From CALZBJ01 sp945619025 (GTDB lineage Bacteria > Pseudomonadota > Gammaproteobacteria > Cardiobacteriales > Wohlfahrtiimonadaceae): a stretch of DNA of 64,000 nt. The first letter of the stretch is position 1, and the number at the start of each line of letters is the position of its first letter. Both the position numbers and the translations under genes were made by a program. The notes beneath the pieces were generated by a model. It saw only the letters and a program-made list of their open reading frames with translations, searched no databases and had not been told where the DNA came from. Shown here piece by piece: positions 44,701 to 53,258 of the stretch. The stretch covers positions 1 through 64,000 of the forward strand of contig CALZBJ010000009.1 in the NCBI GenBank assembly GCA_945619025.1, written 5' to 3'.

Positions 44701-45503
44701 GCTTTTCCTTTGGATTTTTTAATCACTGGCTCATCAGATTGATCCATAATCTCATCGATTTCAAGCGGTTTGCTTGCAAGATCATCTTTGATGTTAAAGG
44801 AGGTATCTTTCTCCATCAGATGTTTCACCGAGTTGAGTTGCGGGCGATCGGGATCGTTGAGCATATTGCCGGTGAGACGTTCGATTAACGCTAAAATTTT
44901 CCCGCCAAAATAGTCGAGCCAGTAAAGGGGCGAGCGACCGGAGGCAAGGGCGGCGCCAAGAACAGTCAGTGCAATTAAAAAGAGTTGGCTAAAGCGATAG
45001 ACAATTAATTTGCCATTATCGGTGCCAAATACGGCTTCAATCCACGAAAATGCGGTGACTACAAGTGAGCCAAAGAAACTGCCGATAATGCCGCCGCTAT
45101 TGCTGGTGAGATCCAAAAGGCCTGCAAAGAAAAAGATGGTGATTAAAATCCCAATGAGGCGACGAATCACCGTGATGGCATCGCTTTTAAGGATTTTACC
45201 AAGATAGATTAAATGGTACGCATAGACTCCTAAAAAGAGCGGAATGAGCCACGCCGCTTTCCCTAAAATGGTGAGGCTAATGTCGGCAAAGTAGGCGCCC
45301 TTTGTGCCAAGAAGATTATGCACGTCGCTATTTTGAAGCGCGCTGGTCCAGGCCGGATCTTCAGGGTGATAGGAGTAAAGCGCTGCCGCGAGCGCGAGTG
45401 CGAAGAGTAAAACGATACCAAATACAATGGTGCGGATCCCTTTTGTTAGGAGTCCGACAATATCAACTTTCTCTTTGTGGGGTTTTAAAATAGCTTGTTG
45501 CAC
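41730..45503 (-). CDS. ftsK: DNA translocase FtsK
   Basis: Septal DNA pump that moves chromosome ends, activates XerCD at dif and helps divisome assembly. I start it at the GTG at 45503 (1257 residues), because the longer in-frame start sits inside the secDF terminator and upstream of a good promoter. Four N-terminal membrane helices (about 20-200) precede a very long low-complexity linker rich in Glu, Pro, Asp, Phe and Asn. The motor follows with Walker A GTTGSGKS (910-917) and DPKMLELS, then the C-terminal gamma winged helix that reads KOPS sites (about 1185-1250). GAGAA lies before the GTG. Confidence 0.93.
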   Translation of the reverse strand: MQQAILKPHKEKVDIVGLLTKGIRTIVFGIVLLFALALAAALYSYHPEDPAWTSALQNSDVHNLLGTKGAYFADISLTILGKAAWLIPLFLGVYAYHLIYLGKILKSDAITVIRRLIGILITIFFFAGLLDLTSNSGGIIGSFFGSLVVTAFSWIEAVFGTDNGKLIVYRFSQLFLIALTVLGAALASGRSPLYWLDYFGGKILALIERLTGNMLNDPDRPQLNSVKHLMEKDTSFNIKDDLASKPLEIDEIMDQSDEPVIKKSKGKARKAAPETTETNDSNAPFDPFADLKQEPQFSSESLSSEETNTITPTETTKADEPAPEVSRPTIGGVKASAHKDQTETQTEHKIPAMAMLPKQKQPTQTMPEESNEPAYEPPQDLPSIMQNHRHPGGTSSIIDEPDTTKTVLEINRWANDTPTSTQPVVSNSATTPARSNADNQAQTPNATAPVSSFTATTNHSNPEQNPHLAYLESPDTQRFMNDFINGDSQGPTIEVIDEIPFSADGDIELDNAPEMRPLDDPFEFEAPDFDAPIEPPMNFETPAFSADEFTAPLEAPSHDYTPHPSEPITPAFTLNLEEDEPEFSVDNSEPTILNLDDEPSFNNEPSFDEEYANALAELDLPAEANESADEDNGDDFAPAFDDSAFDNAFGENAFSEPSFNESSLNIEPDNAPHFENEPTFTPEPTFNAVDDFDDDASFDDEPDFEAPYSEPAPSPARPQPVHVEGFAPPSQFDGFDIDPRSGMPIPKEKAKVYPMAGQLPSPDLLGDPPPHTAAYDDDELLDMAELIETQLKNFNVGVKVENIEPGPVITCFELDLAPGVKVAQINNLEKDIARLLSVTRVRVVDIIPGKPYVGLEIPNKNRETVYFKDGLTSEIYKETTHPLTMILGKDTSGNHVVANLAKMPHLLVAGTTGSGKSVGINTMLLSLLYKARPEELRLILIDPKMLELSVYNEIPHLLAPVVTDMNESANALRWCVAEMERRYQLMSQLKVRNIAGYNKKVQDAIDAGQPLIDPTWNRQNEVSDYSLPPTLEPLPFIVIVIDEFADMMMLVGKKCEELIARLAQKARASGIHLILATQRPSVDVITGLIKANIPSRIAFQVSSRIDSRTILDQQGAETLLGHGDMLYLPPGLPQPIRIHGAFVDDHEVNRIVEFLKQTGPADYIEEILREPTEPIPGLSEEAAGVAAPDDSKDPLFDEAVKIVVESQRASISYVQRRLRVGYQRAARMIEEMESLGFISEDLGNGNRDILIKAFSDD

Positions 45504-45542
45504 GTTAGTTCTCGTACCTATAACAACAGGGTTAAAGATTAA

Positions 45543-45571
45543 ATAGTACCAAAAAAGCGCGATTCTGTTAA
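45543..45571 (-). promoter_or_regulatory. Promoter of ftsK
   Basis: On the minus strand TTAACA (45566-45571; 5 of 6) and TGG-TACTAT (-10 at 45543-45548 with an extended TG) are 17 bases apart. It lies between the secDF terminator and the GTG start of ftsK. Confidence 0.6.
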
Positions 45572-45602
45572 TGCTATCGCGTGAATAAACAAGGCTTAGC
45601 CC

Positions 45603-45647
45603 AGAAATAAGAACGCTTGTGACCTCTATAAAAGACCACAAGCGCTC
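45603..45647 (-). terminator. Terminator of secDF
   Basis: The stem pairs 45613-45622 with 45638-45647 around CGCTTGTG and CACAAGCG, with one wobble pair at the base. On the minus strand it is followed by TCTTATTTCT. Confidence 0.65.
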
Positions 45648-45682
45648 CTTAAATCATCGTTTTGTTTTCAAATGAGGTGAGA

Positions 45683-48544
45683 TTATGGATATCCTTCCTC
45701 ATGAACGATCGCTTCTTTGTCTACCACAGGCGGGAGGAGATCCTCACGTTTTAAGCCTAAAATCAGCGCTCCGGCCGCGGCGATAAAGATCGACGAGTAG
45801 GTTCCGACGACGATACCGATCAACATAATGAGCGAGAAGGTCTCGATCGCTGAACCGCCAAAGAGGTAGAGCGCGAGCACCGCTAAGGCCGTTGATACGG
45901 AGGTCATAATGGTCCGCGATAAGGTTTGATTGATCGACATATTGACAATCTCAAACGGTGTTCCGGTACGATGAGTACGGAAGTTTTCACGAATTCGGTC
46001 TAAGACAACCACCGTGTCGTTCACTGAGTATCCGATTACCGCTAAAATCGCCGCAAGTGAGGTGAGGTCAAACTCAAGCTTATCTTTAAAGAGCGAGAAG
46101 ACTGCAACCACAATCACCGTATCGTGCACCGTTGCAAGGATCGAACCAAAGGCGAGTTTCCGCTCAAATCGAACCCAGATGTAGATTAAGATTAAGCTCA
46201 CCGCAATGAGGGAAGCGACAAATCCACCGGTCACAAGTTCGCTACCGACTTTCGATCCAACAAAGCTGACGCGTCCAAGTTCAAAAGGATTATCGTCATT
46301 GTCGAGCGCCTTGATAATGGCATCACTAATGCGCGCAATATCGGCTTCAGCAGCGGCTTCAGTATCGATATTTTCAGGCGTTTTAATGCTGATAATCACC
46401 TCGTTACTGGCGCCAAAGTGCTGTACAACGGCGGAATCAAATCCGGCCTCGGCTAATTGTTTACGAATGGTGTCGTTATCCACGGATTTTTCGTAAATGA
46501 CGCCGACTTCAGTACCACCGGTGAAATCAAGACCAAAATTGAACTTGTTGGTAGCTGAAATACCGATGCTGACAATGATTACCACAACGCATGAAACCAC
46601 CCAGAATTTGCAGAGTTTCATAAAGTTGTAGGTGGTGTCGCCGCTTAAAATTGGCAGAAGTTCACGATGACCAACGGAGAGACGTTTAATTTGACGGCCA
46701 CCCCAGATAAAGTTGATGATCGCGCGGTTTAGATACACAGCCGTAAAGACGGAGGTGATGATCCCGATTGAGAGCGTTACCGCGAAGCCTTTAATGGGGC
46801 CTGAACCGATATAGAAAAGTGCTAGCGCCGCGAAAAGGCTCGTTAAGTTTGCGTCCATAATGGTGGCAAATGCACGTCCAAATCCGCTGTCGATGGCGTT
46901 TTGTGGGCTTGTGCCTTTTTTGAGTTCTTCGCGTATCCGCTCATTAATTAGAACGTTTGCGTCAACGCTCATTCCAAGGGATAAAACAATCCCCGCGATC
47001 CCCGGTAAGGTGAGGGTTGCTTGCAGTACAGAGAGCGCCGCTAGGATTAAAATTAAGTTCGCAAAGAGCGCGACATCCGCAACGACCCCGAAGGAGCGAT
47101 AACGGAATGCCATAAAGGCCATCACCATTAAAAGGGCATAGACTGCCGCTTTCATACCGCTGTCGATATTGTCTTGTCCCGCGCTTGGGCCGACGGTGCG
47201 TTCTTCAATGATGTGAATGGGCGCCGCTAGAGCTCCTGAGTTTAGGGTGATCGCAAGGTTGTTCGCCTCTTCAAGTGAGCTTAAACCGGTGATGGTAAAG
47301 TTCGAGAAGAGCTGAGTTTGAATGGTGGCAACGTTAGCGATCTCTTTGGTAGTGGTGGCTTCTTTTGTTTCATTGCCATCTTTATCCACGACGGTATTGA
47401 CCACGTTTTCCATAAAGAGGGTCGCCATCGGTTTACCGACGTTTGCTTTTGTTGCGATACTGAATTTATCCGCGCCTTTTGAGTCAAGGGTGATATAAAC
47501 AATCGCAGCGCCGACGGGTGATTCAGGATCGATCCCGGCACTTGCTTTAACAATGGAGTCACCGGTTAATACCGCTTGACGTTTTAAGAGGTACGGGTGG
47601 CCATCACGGGTGTAGTGAAGCTCGGTACCCAGAGGCGCGCGTCCTGTGCGAGCCGCATCGAAGGCTTGCGTTGTTGAACGCTCATCCACCATACGGAATT
47701 CTAATGTCGCAGTGGTACCTAAAATCTCTTTCGCGCGAGCGGTATCTTGAACACCGGGCAGTTGTACCACGATTCGATTCGGGCCTTGTTGCTGAATCAC
47801 CGGCTCAGCAACGCCAAGTTCGTTGACACGATTACGCAGGGTACGAATGTTTTGAGTGACGGTATTTTTGCGAATGGTGTTGATCTCATTATCGCCCATC
47901 ACCACTTTAAGATTGTTGCCCTCTGAGCTAAAGCGAAGCTCTTGGTAGGCGCCTTGTTTCATTAAAAACTGGAAGGCTTGATTCATTGTGATATCGTTTT
48001 CAAAACTGATCGTGATGGTATCGTCATCGTTTAAGGAAACGGCTTTAAAACTGCGCTGTTCGTTCTCAAGTGAGGTGCGGATATTATCGGCATAACTCTC
48101 GGCGAGCTGGCTGATTAGGCCATCCATATCGATCTCAAGCAGGAAGTGAACCCCGCCGCGAAGGTCGAGCCCCAAATACATCGGCTGTAGACCAAGATTT
48201 GCGAGCCAATCGGGCATGTCAGCAGCTAAGTTAAGTGCCGTTACATACTCTTTTTTAAGTTCTTTGGCGATTAAATCCTTGGCCTTGAGCTGATCTTCTG
48301 TGTTGTTAAAACGAACGAGAAGCTGCTGCTCTTGCGCGAAATCAATGCGTTTAGGATTAAGATTGTTGGTGGTGAGAACATGTTCGACGCGCGCTTTTAA
48401 AGGCTCATCGATCACTGTATCGCGCGTTGCTGAGACCTGAACCGAGGGGTCTTCCCCATATAAGTTCGGGAGCGCGAGAATCGTTGAAATGAGCAAAACG
48501 CCGAAAATCAGCAGATTTTTCCATAAAGGATAACGATTAAGCAT
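45683..48544 (-). CDS. secDF: Fused protein translocase subunit SecDF
   Basis: Proton-driven accessory of the Sec translocon that pulls exported proteins into the periplasm. One 953-residue frame holds SecD (about 1-610: first helix 11-28, GLDLRGG about 125-131, large P1 domain, SVDAN 526-530) and then SecF (from about 640, GLDFTGGTE 671-679, VVVLDRIRENF and six helices). Twelve helices are expected. SecD and SecF are separate genes in E. coli, so this is a true fusion; no stop or frameshift is seen at the junction (about 615-640, charged). yajC lies upstream on the same strand. Confidence 0.94.
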   Translation of the reverse strand: MLNRYPLWKNLLIFGVLLISTILALPNLYGEDPSVQVSATRDTVIDEPLKARVEHVLTTNNLNPKRIDFAQEQQLLVRFNNTEDQLKAKDLIAKELKKEYVTALNLAADMPDWLANLGLQPMYLGLDLRGGVHFLLEIDMDGLISQLAESYADNIRTSLENEQRSFKAVSLNDDDTITISFENDITMNQAFQFLMKQGAYQELRFSSEGNNLKVVMGDNEINTIRKNTVTQNIRTLRNRVNELGVAEPVIQQQGPNRIVVQLPGVQDTARAKEILGTTATLEFRMVDERSTTQAFDAARTGRAPLGTELHYTRDGHPYLLKRQAVLTGDSIVKASAGIDPESPVGAAIVYITLDSKGADKFSIATKANVGKPMATLFMENVVNTVVDKDGNETKEATTTKEIANVATIQTQLFSNFTITGLSSLEEANNLAITLNSGALAAPIHIIEERTVGPSAGQDNIDSGMKAAVYALLMVMAFMAFRYRSFGVVADVALFANLILILAALSVLQATLTLPGIAGIVLSLGMSVDANVLINERIREELKKGTSPQNAIDSGFGRAFATIMDANLTSLFAALALFYIGSGPIKGFAVTLSIGIITSVFTAVYLNRAIINFIWGGRQIKRLSVGHRELLPILSGDTTYNFMKLCKFWVVSCVVVIIVSIGISATNKFNFGLDFTGGTEVGVIYEKSVDNDTIRKQLAEAGFDSAVVQHFGASNEVIISIKTPENIDTEAAAEADIARISDAIIKALDNDDNPFELGRVSFVGSKVGSELVTGGFVASLIAVSLILIYIWVRFERKLAFGSILATVHDTVIVVAVFSLFKDKLEFDLTSLAAILAVIGYSVNDTVVVLDRIRENFRTHRTGTPFEIVNMSINQTLSRTIMTSVSTALAVLALYLFGGSAIETFSLIMLIGIVVGTYSSIFIAAAGALILGLKREDLLPPVVDKEAIVHEEGYP

Positions 48545-48592
48545 AATATTTTCGTCTTAGGTTAAAAAATAAAAAATAGAAAGGGCTTAAAG

Positions 48593-48620
48593 CAAAAATC
48601 GATCTTGCGAGAAGATCGAT
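48593..48620 (-). terminator. Hairpin between yajC and secDF
   Basis: ATCGATCTT (48598-48606) and AAGATCGAT (48612-48620) form a perfect 9-bp stem with a 5-base loop. On the minus strand it is followed by TTTTTG. It may partly terminate or attenuate transcription from yajC into secDF. Confidence 0.65.
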
Positions 48621-48634
48621 CTTTGTGGACTCAA

Positions 48635-48985
48635 TTAGAGTTCGCCTTTCATTGTTCCGTTAGGAAGAAGGGCTACGATGCTTTGACGTTGTACACGTAC
48701 CGCAACGTTGTTTGCAATTTCAATTTCAACGTAGTTTTCGCCAAATTGTTTAACGCGACCAACGATTCCCGAACCGAGCATAACCTCGTTACCGGGTTTG
48801 ATCGATTCTAGGAGCGATTTATGCTCTTTCATGCGTTTGTTTTGTGGGCGAATGATGAAGAAATAGAAGATCAATACCATTGGTACGATCATGAAAAGGG
48901 TTTGCATCCATGGGTTTTGAACTTCCCCTGCTTGCGCAAAAGCAGGCGTCATTAAAAACGGAATTAATAATGCGATGCGTGACAT
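48635..48985 (-). CDS. yajC: Preprotein translocase subunit YajC
   Basis: Small inner-membrane partner of SecDF. The 116-residue protein has a hydrophobic N-terminal segment (about 1-18), the YajC membrane helix (about 29-46, ending FYFFIIRPQ) and the cytosolic domain with GNEVMLGSGIVGRV. GGGAGA lies before the ATG. A promoter with a TTGACT -35 box lies just upstream. It leads secDF on the same strand but is separated from it by a terminator-like hairpin. Confidence 0.95.
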   Translation of the reverse strand: MSRIALLIPFLMTPAFAQAGEVQNPWMQTLFMIVPMVLIFYFFIIRPQNKRMKEHKSLLESIKPGNEVMLGSGIVGRVKQFGENYVEIEIANNVAVRVQRQSIVALLPNGTMKGEL

Positions 48986-49006
48986 AAACGATCTCCCTGT
49001 TTAGAG

Positions 49007-49035
49007 TTTTTATAAAAATTAAAAATTTCAGTCAA
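49007..49035 (-). promoter_or_regulatory. Promoter of yajC
   Basis: On the minus strand TTGACT (49030-49035; 5 of 6) is followed after 17 bases by TAAAAA (49007-49012); TATAAA at 15-base spacing is an overlapping alternative. Confidence 0.5.
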
Positions 49036-49212
49036 TAAGCGACCTATATTACCATTTATTATCTATCTTGCGTACGATAACTTATAAAAATTCGTGGCTT
49101 TGAAGAGTAATGAGGGCGGGGTGCTCGTTTTCAAGATCAATCGGCTAAAAGATCTTGGGAATAGGCGATGTAGATCAATTTTTCATAAGATGTCGACAGA
49201 GTTTGGTAAGGC

Positions 49213-49249
49213 ATTAAAAAAGCAGAGTCCCAAAAAGGAACTCTGCTTT
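49213..49249 (-). terminator. Terminator of tkt
   Basis: AAAGCAGAGT (49219-49228) pairs with ACTCTGCTTT (49240-49249), extended by a CC-GG pair across one bulge. On the minus strand TTTTTT follows. It lies 46 bases past the tkt stop. Confidence 0.85.
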
Positions 49250-49295
49250 GTAATAAATCCGCTAAAAATAGGATCTATCTAAAGATCTACCAGTA

Positions 49296-51263
49296 TTAGC
49301 CGATCATGCTGGAAGCGATTTTCACTACGTTTTCTTTTGTGAAACCGAAGTGTTTGAAGAGATCGCCTGCAGGAGCCGATGCGCCAAATTGATCAAGACC
49401 GATCACTTTGTCTGCAAACTCATACCAGCCGCGAGTGGTGCCTGCTTCAATCGCAAGTACTTTACCGTCGCCTAAAACGCTGGCTTTATACGCATCATCT
49501 TGTGTGCGGAAAAGCTCAACACAGGGCATTGATACGACGCGAACACCTTCCATCTCAGCCACGGCATCCATCGCAAGCGCAACTTCTGAACCGGTTGCAA
49601 TGATGGTGAGTTTCGCATTGTCTGCTTCTTTAAGCACATAACCGCCTTTAGTGATGTTGGCGAGTGTGGTTTCAGAGCGATCTTGATGAGGTAATCCTTG
49701 GCGTGAAAGGGCAAAGAGCGATGGAGTCTCTTTTGCTTGAAGGGCGTGTCCCCATGCGGCCATCGTTTCAACAGCGTCACAAGGTCTCCAAACGTTTAAG
49801 TTTGGAATGAGGCGGAGTGATTCAACGTGCTCGATCGGCTGATGGGTTGGGCCATCTTCACCAAGACCGATGGAATCGTGTGTCATCACATAGATTACGC
49901 GTTGTCCCATTAGGGCGCTCATACGAATGGCGTTACGTGCGTAATCAGAGAAGACTAAGAAGGTCGCGCCATACGGGATAAATCCGCCATAAAGCGCAAG
50001 ACCGTTTAAGATCGCCGACATACCAAATTCACGCACGCCAAAACGCACGTAATTTCCTTTACCGCTAGCGATATCAAGGTCGACACTGCCTTTGAAGAAG
50101 GTGTTGTTTGATGGAGTTAAGTCCGCCGAGCCGCCCACAATTTCGGTTAATTCCATGCAAAGCGCATCAAGGGCTTTTTTACTTGCCGCGCGCGTCGCAA
50201 CTTTTTCAGCGGCATCATTCGCGGCTTTAAGCGCATTTTGGAAGGTTTCCGCAAAGTTTTCAGGGAGTGCGTTGTGTTGACGACGTAAGAAATCTTTGGC
50301 AAGTTCAGGATTTTCAGACTCATAGGATGCAAAGAGTGCATTCCAGTTATTTTCAAGTTCTGCCCCTTTTTCAACGGCGTTCCACGCGTTGTAGACCTCT
50401 TCAGGCACTTCAAATGGACCGTGATTCCAGCCAAGCGAAGCTTTCGTTGCGGCGATTTCATCATCCCCTAACGGTGAGCCGTGCGTTGATTCAGAGCCCT
50501 CTTTATTTGGTGAGCCTTTACCAATTAAAGTTTTACACATGATGATCGTCGGCTTGTCTGAGGATTTTGCATTGGCAACGGCCGCTTCAAGCGCATCAAA
50601 ACTGTGGCCATCCACGTCTGCGATCACATTCCAACCGTATGCTTCGAAACGTTTTGCGGTGTTGTCGGTAAACCAACCGGTGATATCGCCATCGATTGAG
50701 ATACCGTTATCGTCATAAAATACGATCAATTTATTGAGTTTTAAGGTGCCCGCCAGGGAACAAACTTCATGCGAGATCCCTTCCATTAAGCAACCATCGC
50801 CTAAAAATGCGTAGGTGTAATGATCGATCAAAGTGTGTTTTTCAGTGTTGTATTTTGCCGCCATCATGCGCTCAGCAAGGGCAAATCCAACAGCGTTTCC
50901 GATGCCTTGTCCAAGAGGGCCAGTCGTGGTTTCGATTCCGTCAATAAAGCCATATTCTGGGTGGCCTGCGGTTTTTGAACCGAGTTGGCGGAAGTTTTTA
51001 AGATCATCCACTGAAACATCGTAGCCGGTTAAATGGAGGAGCGAATAAAGAAGCATTGATGCGTGACCGTTTGAGAGAACAAAACGATCGCGGTTCGCAA
51101 ATTTTGCATTTTTAGGATTGTGATTGAGATGATTTTTCCATAAAACCGTCGCCATTTCGGCCATGCCCATCGGCGCGCCGGGGTGACCTGAGTTGGCTTT
51201 TTGAATAGCATCCATACTAAGTGCGCGGATTGCATTAGCACAGTGTTGATTGATCGAGACCAT
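49296..51263 (-). CDS. tkt: Transketolase
   Basis: Thiamine-diphosphate enzyme of the non-oxidative pentose phosphate pathway that moves two-carbon ketol units between sugar phosphates. The 655-residue protein (E. coli TktA 663) shows ANSGHPGAPMGMA, the cofactor-binding GDGCLMEGISHEV segment, TRFGVREFG-like VRFGVREFGM and THDSIGLGEDGPTHQPIEH. It starts at MVSINQHC. A good promoter stands 42-70 bases upstream and a hairpin terminator follows, so it is monocistronic. Confidence 0.97.
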   Translation of the reverse strand: MVSINQHCANAIRALSMDAIQKANSGHPGAPMGMAEMATVLWKNHLNHNPKNAKFANRDRFVLSNGHASMLLYSLLHLTGYDVSVDDLKNFRQLGSKTAGHPEYGFIDGIETTTGPLGQGIGNAVGFALAERMMAAKYNTEKHTLIDHYTYAFLGDGCLMEGISHEVCSLAGTLKLNKLIVFYDDNGISIDGDITGWFTDNTAKRFEAYGWNVIADVDGHSFDALEAAVANAKSSDKPTIIMCKTLIGKGSPNKEGSESTHGSPLGDDEIAATKASLGWNHGPFEVPEEVYNAWNAVEKGAELENNWNALFASYESENPELAKDFLRRQHNALPENFAETFQNALKAANDAAEKVATRAASKKALDALCMELTEIVGGSADLTPSNNTFFKGSVDLDIASGKGNYVRFGVREFGMSAILNGLALYGGFIPYGATFLVFSDYARNAIRMSALMGQRVIYVMTHDSIGLGEDGPTHQPIEHVESLRLIPNLNVWRPCDAVETMAAWGHALQAKETPSLFALSRQGLPHQDRSETTLANITKGGYVLKEADNAKLTIIATGSEVALAMDAVAEMEGVRVVSMPCVELFRTQDDAYKASVLGDGKVLAIEAGTTRGWYEFADKVIGLDQFGASAPAGDLFKHFGFTKENVVKIASSMIG

Positions 51264-51304
51264 AATTAACCTTTATTTAGAATAAACAATAATTCGACCT
51301 CCTG

Positions 51305-51333
51305 ATTATAAACATTTACAGCGCGGATGCCTA
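51305..51333 (-). promoter_or_regulatory. Promoter of tkt
   Basis: On the minus strand TAGGCA (51328-51333) and a perfect TATAAT (51305-51310) are 17 bases apart, 42 bases before the tkt ATG. Confidence 0.65.
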
Positions 51334-51478
51334 CTTTCTCATGTGAAAGTTCGTAAGTTTTGCCACAAAAAAGAGTGGAAGGGCACACAAAGCGGACGTT
51401 CACCAAAATTAGGATTTGTAAAGCGATTTTTTAGCGTAAAAAAAGTATTCGGTAGTCGAATTTAAAACACTTTTAGGC

Positions 51479-51484
51479 TATAAT
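51479..51484 (+). promoter_or_regulatory. Candidate -10 box of pyrG
   Basis: A perfect TATAAT 52 bases before the pyrG ATG, but without a recognisable -35 box. Confidence 0.45.
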
Positions 51485-51536
51485 GATCACCCTTGAAGCC
51501 ATTTATTATTTCATCTATTTTTCAAGGAAAGCTTTC

Positions 51537-53147
51537 ATGACGCGTTTTATATTTGTCACGGGTGGTGTTGTATCATCTCTCGGTAAAGGAATCGCTGCGG
51601 CCTCGCTCGGCGCAATTTTAGAATCACGTGGCCTTAAGGTTACGATGATGAAGTTGGATCCTTACATCAATGTCGATCCAGGCATGATGAGTCCTTTCCA
51701 ACACGGCGAAGTGTTTGTGACAGAAGATGGCGCGGAAACAGACCTCGACTTAGGTCACTATGAGCGCTTTATTCGTATGACCGCTTCACGCAAAAACAGT
51801 GTGAGTGCAGGGCGCGTCTACAAAACCGTCATCGAACGTGAGCGTAACGGGGAATACCTCGGTAATACCGTTCAAGTGATCCCCCATATTACCGACGAAA
51901 TCAAGCATCGTATCACTTCTGTTGCCGAAGGGGCGGATGTGGCGATTATCGAAATTGGTGGAACCGTTGGAGATATCGAATCACTGCCATTTTTAGAAGC
52001 GATCCGTCAGCTTAGAACCGAGCTTGGCATGCGCAACTCACTCTTTATGCATTTAACGTTGGTGCCATACCTTCGCGCATCTGGTGAGATTAAAACTAAA
52101 CCGACCCAGCATTCCGTTAAAGAGCTTCGCTCGATCGGGATTCAGCCAGATATTTTAGTTTGCCGTACTGAAGAGGCGCTCCCCCTTGATGAAAAACGCA
52201 AGATTGCGCTCTTTACCTCAGTGCCCAATGAAGCGGTTATCTCATGTGTCGATGCGGATTCAATCTACAAAATCCCTCTTCTTCTTCATGATCAAAAACT
52301 CGACGATATTGTGCTCGATTTCTTCAATATGGAAGCGCCGCCAGCGGATCTTTCAGAATGGCAGAAAGTGATCGATAATATCGCCTCAGCAACGGAGCGG
52401 GTAAACATCATGCTCGTCGGTAAATACGTTGAATTAACCGATACTTATAAATCAGTCAATGAAGCGCTTTTCCACGCGGGAATCAATACGCTTACCGATG
52501 TAAAAATTAATTATGTTGACGCGGTTGAGCTTGAAGAGATGGATGAAGCGGCGCTTAACGCACGCTTTAAGGATATGCACGCGGTGATCGTTCCGGGCGG
52601 CTTTGGTGAGCGCGGAATTGAAGGCAAAATCCGTGCGATTACCTATGCTCGTGAGCACAATATTCCCTTCTTTGGTATCTGTTTAGGGATGCAATTGGCG
52701 GTAGTTGAGTATGCGCGTAATGTGTTAAAACTTAAAAATGCGAACTCGACCGAAGTCTTCGGGGATACCGATTATCCAGTGATTGAGCTTCTTGCGATGA
52801 AAGATGTGGCGGGTGAATTAAAAGGGGAAATGTACCTTGGTTCGCGCGATATCAAATTAAAAGAGGGCTCAAAAGCGGCTGATATCTACGGTAAAACAGA
52901 CATTACTGAGCGTCACCGTCACCGTTATGGCTTTAATAATCAATTTAAAGATCAATTTAACGATGGCGAATTCATGATTTCCGGCGTTACGGGCGAAAAT
53001 AATTTTGCCGAGTTTGTTGAGCTTAACAGTCATCCATGGTTTGTGGCAACGCAGGCGCATCCTGAGTTTAAATCAAACCCACGGGATGCTCATCCTCTCT
53101 TTGTCGCGTTTGTGAAAGCGGCGCTTGAGTACAAACATCAAAAATAA
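51537..53147 (+). CDS. pyrG: CTP synthase
   Basis: Makes CTP from UTP with ATP and glutamine. The start is the ATG at 51537 (MTRFIFVTGGVVSSLGKG) with AAGGA nine bases upstream; a longer in-frame start is spurious because it lies in the -10 box. The 536-residue protein has the synthetase domain (about 1-266), with the P-loop-like GGVVSSLGKG and MKLDPYINVDPG, and the class I glutaminase domain with nucleophile C382 in GICLGMQ and the C-terminal HPEF. E. coli PyrG is 545 residues. Terminator at 53190-53227. Confidence 0.97.
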   Translation: MTRFIFVTGGVVSSLGKGIAAASLGAILESRGLKVTMMKLDPYINVDPGMMSPFQHGEVFVTEDGAETDLDLGHYERFIRMTASRKNSVSAGRVYKTVIERERNGEYLGNTVQVIPHITDEIKHRITSVAEGADVAIIEIGGTVGDIESLPFLEAIRQLRTELGMRNSLFMHLTLVPYLRASGEIKTKPTQHSVKELRSIGIQPDILVCRTEEALPLDEKRKIALFTSVPNEAVISCVDADSIYKIPLLLHDQKLDDIVLDFFNMEAPPADLSEWQKVIDNIASATERVNIMLVGKYVELTDTYKSVNEALFHAGINTLTDVKINYVDAVELEEMDEAALNARFKDMHAVIVPGGFGERGIEGKIRAITYAREHNIPFFGICLGMQLAVVEYARNVLKLKNANSTEVFGDTDYPVIELLAMKDVAGELKGEMYLGSRDIKLKEGSKAADIYGKTDITERHRHRYGFNNQFKDQFNDGEFMISGVTGENNFAEFVELNSHPWFVATQAHPEFKSNPRDAHPLFVAFVKAALEYKHQK

Positions 53148-53189
53148 TTGAGCGTTGTAATAATGCTTGATTTATATTGAATTGATTCG

Positions 53190-53227
53190 CCGTGAAGCTT
53201 GTTACACTATGAGCTTCACGGTTTTTT
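53190..53227 (+). terminator. Terminator of pyrG
   Basis: CCGTGAAGCT (53190-53199) and AGCTTCACGG (53212-53221) form a perfect 10-bp stem with a 12-base loop and six T residues. The loop contains TGT-TACACT (53200-53208), a possible extended -10 box for the next gene. Confidence 0.85.
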
Positions 53228-53258
53228 ATTGCATTAAATAAATGAGGAGAGAATCAAC

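Larger units (their letters stand above)
48986..49295. other. Intergenic region tkt-yajC
   Basis: 310 bases without a convincing gene. It contains the yajC promoter (49007-49035), an AT-rich stretch to about 49090, and the tkt terminator (49213-49249). A 62-codon plus-strand frame at 49094-49282 runs through that terminator, has no family features and is not called. Confidence 0.6.

Noticed and set aside
43196..44888. Several long plus-strand frames opposite ftsK.
   Set aside because: They mirror the low-complexity linker (Ser/Gly-rich shadows of Glu/Pro/Asp codons) and lack ribosome sites.
45504..45641. A 46-codon N-terminal extension of ftsK from a TTG at 45641.
   Set aside because: The TTG lies in the secDF terminator hairpin and upstream of a good ftsK promoter; the extension has no FtsK similarity. 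The GTG at 45503 is used.
49094..49282. A 62-codon plus-strand frame between yajC and tkt.
   Set aside because: It reads through the tkt terminator, has no visible ribosome site and no recognisable features.
51483..51536. An 18-codon longer start for pyrG.
   Set aside because: It begins within the TATAAT box and has no ribosome site; MTRFIFVTGG is the family N-terminus and follows AAGGA.
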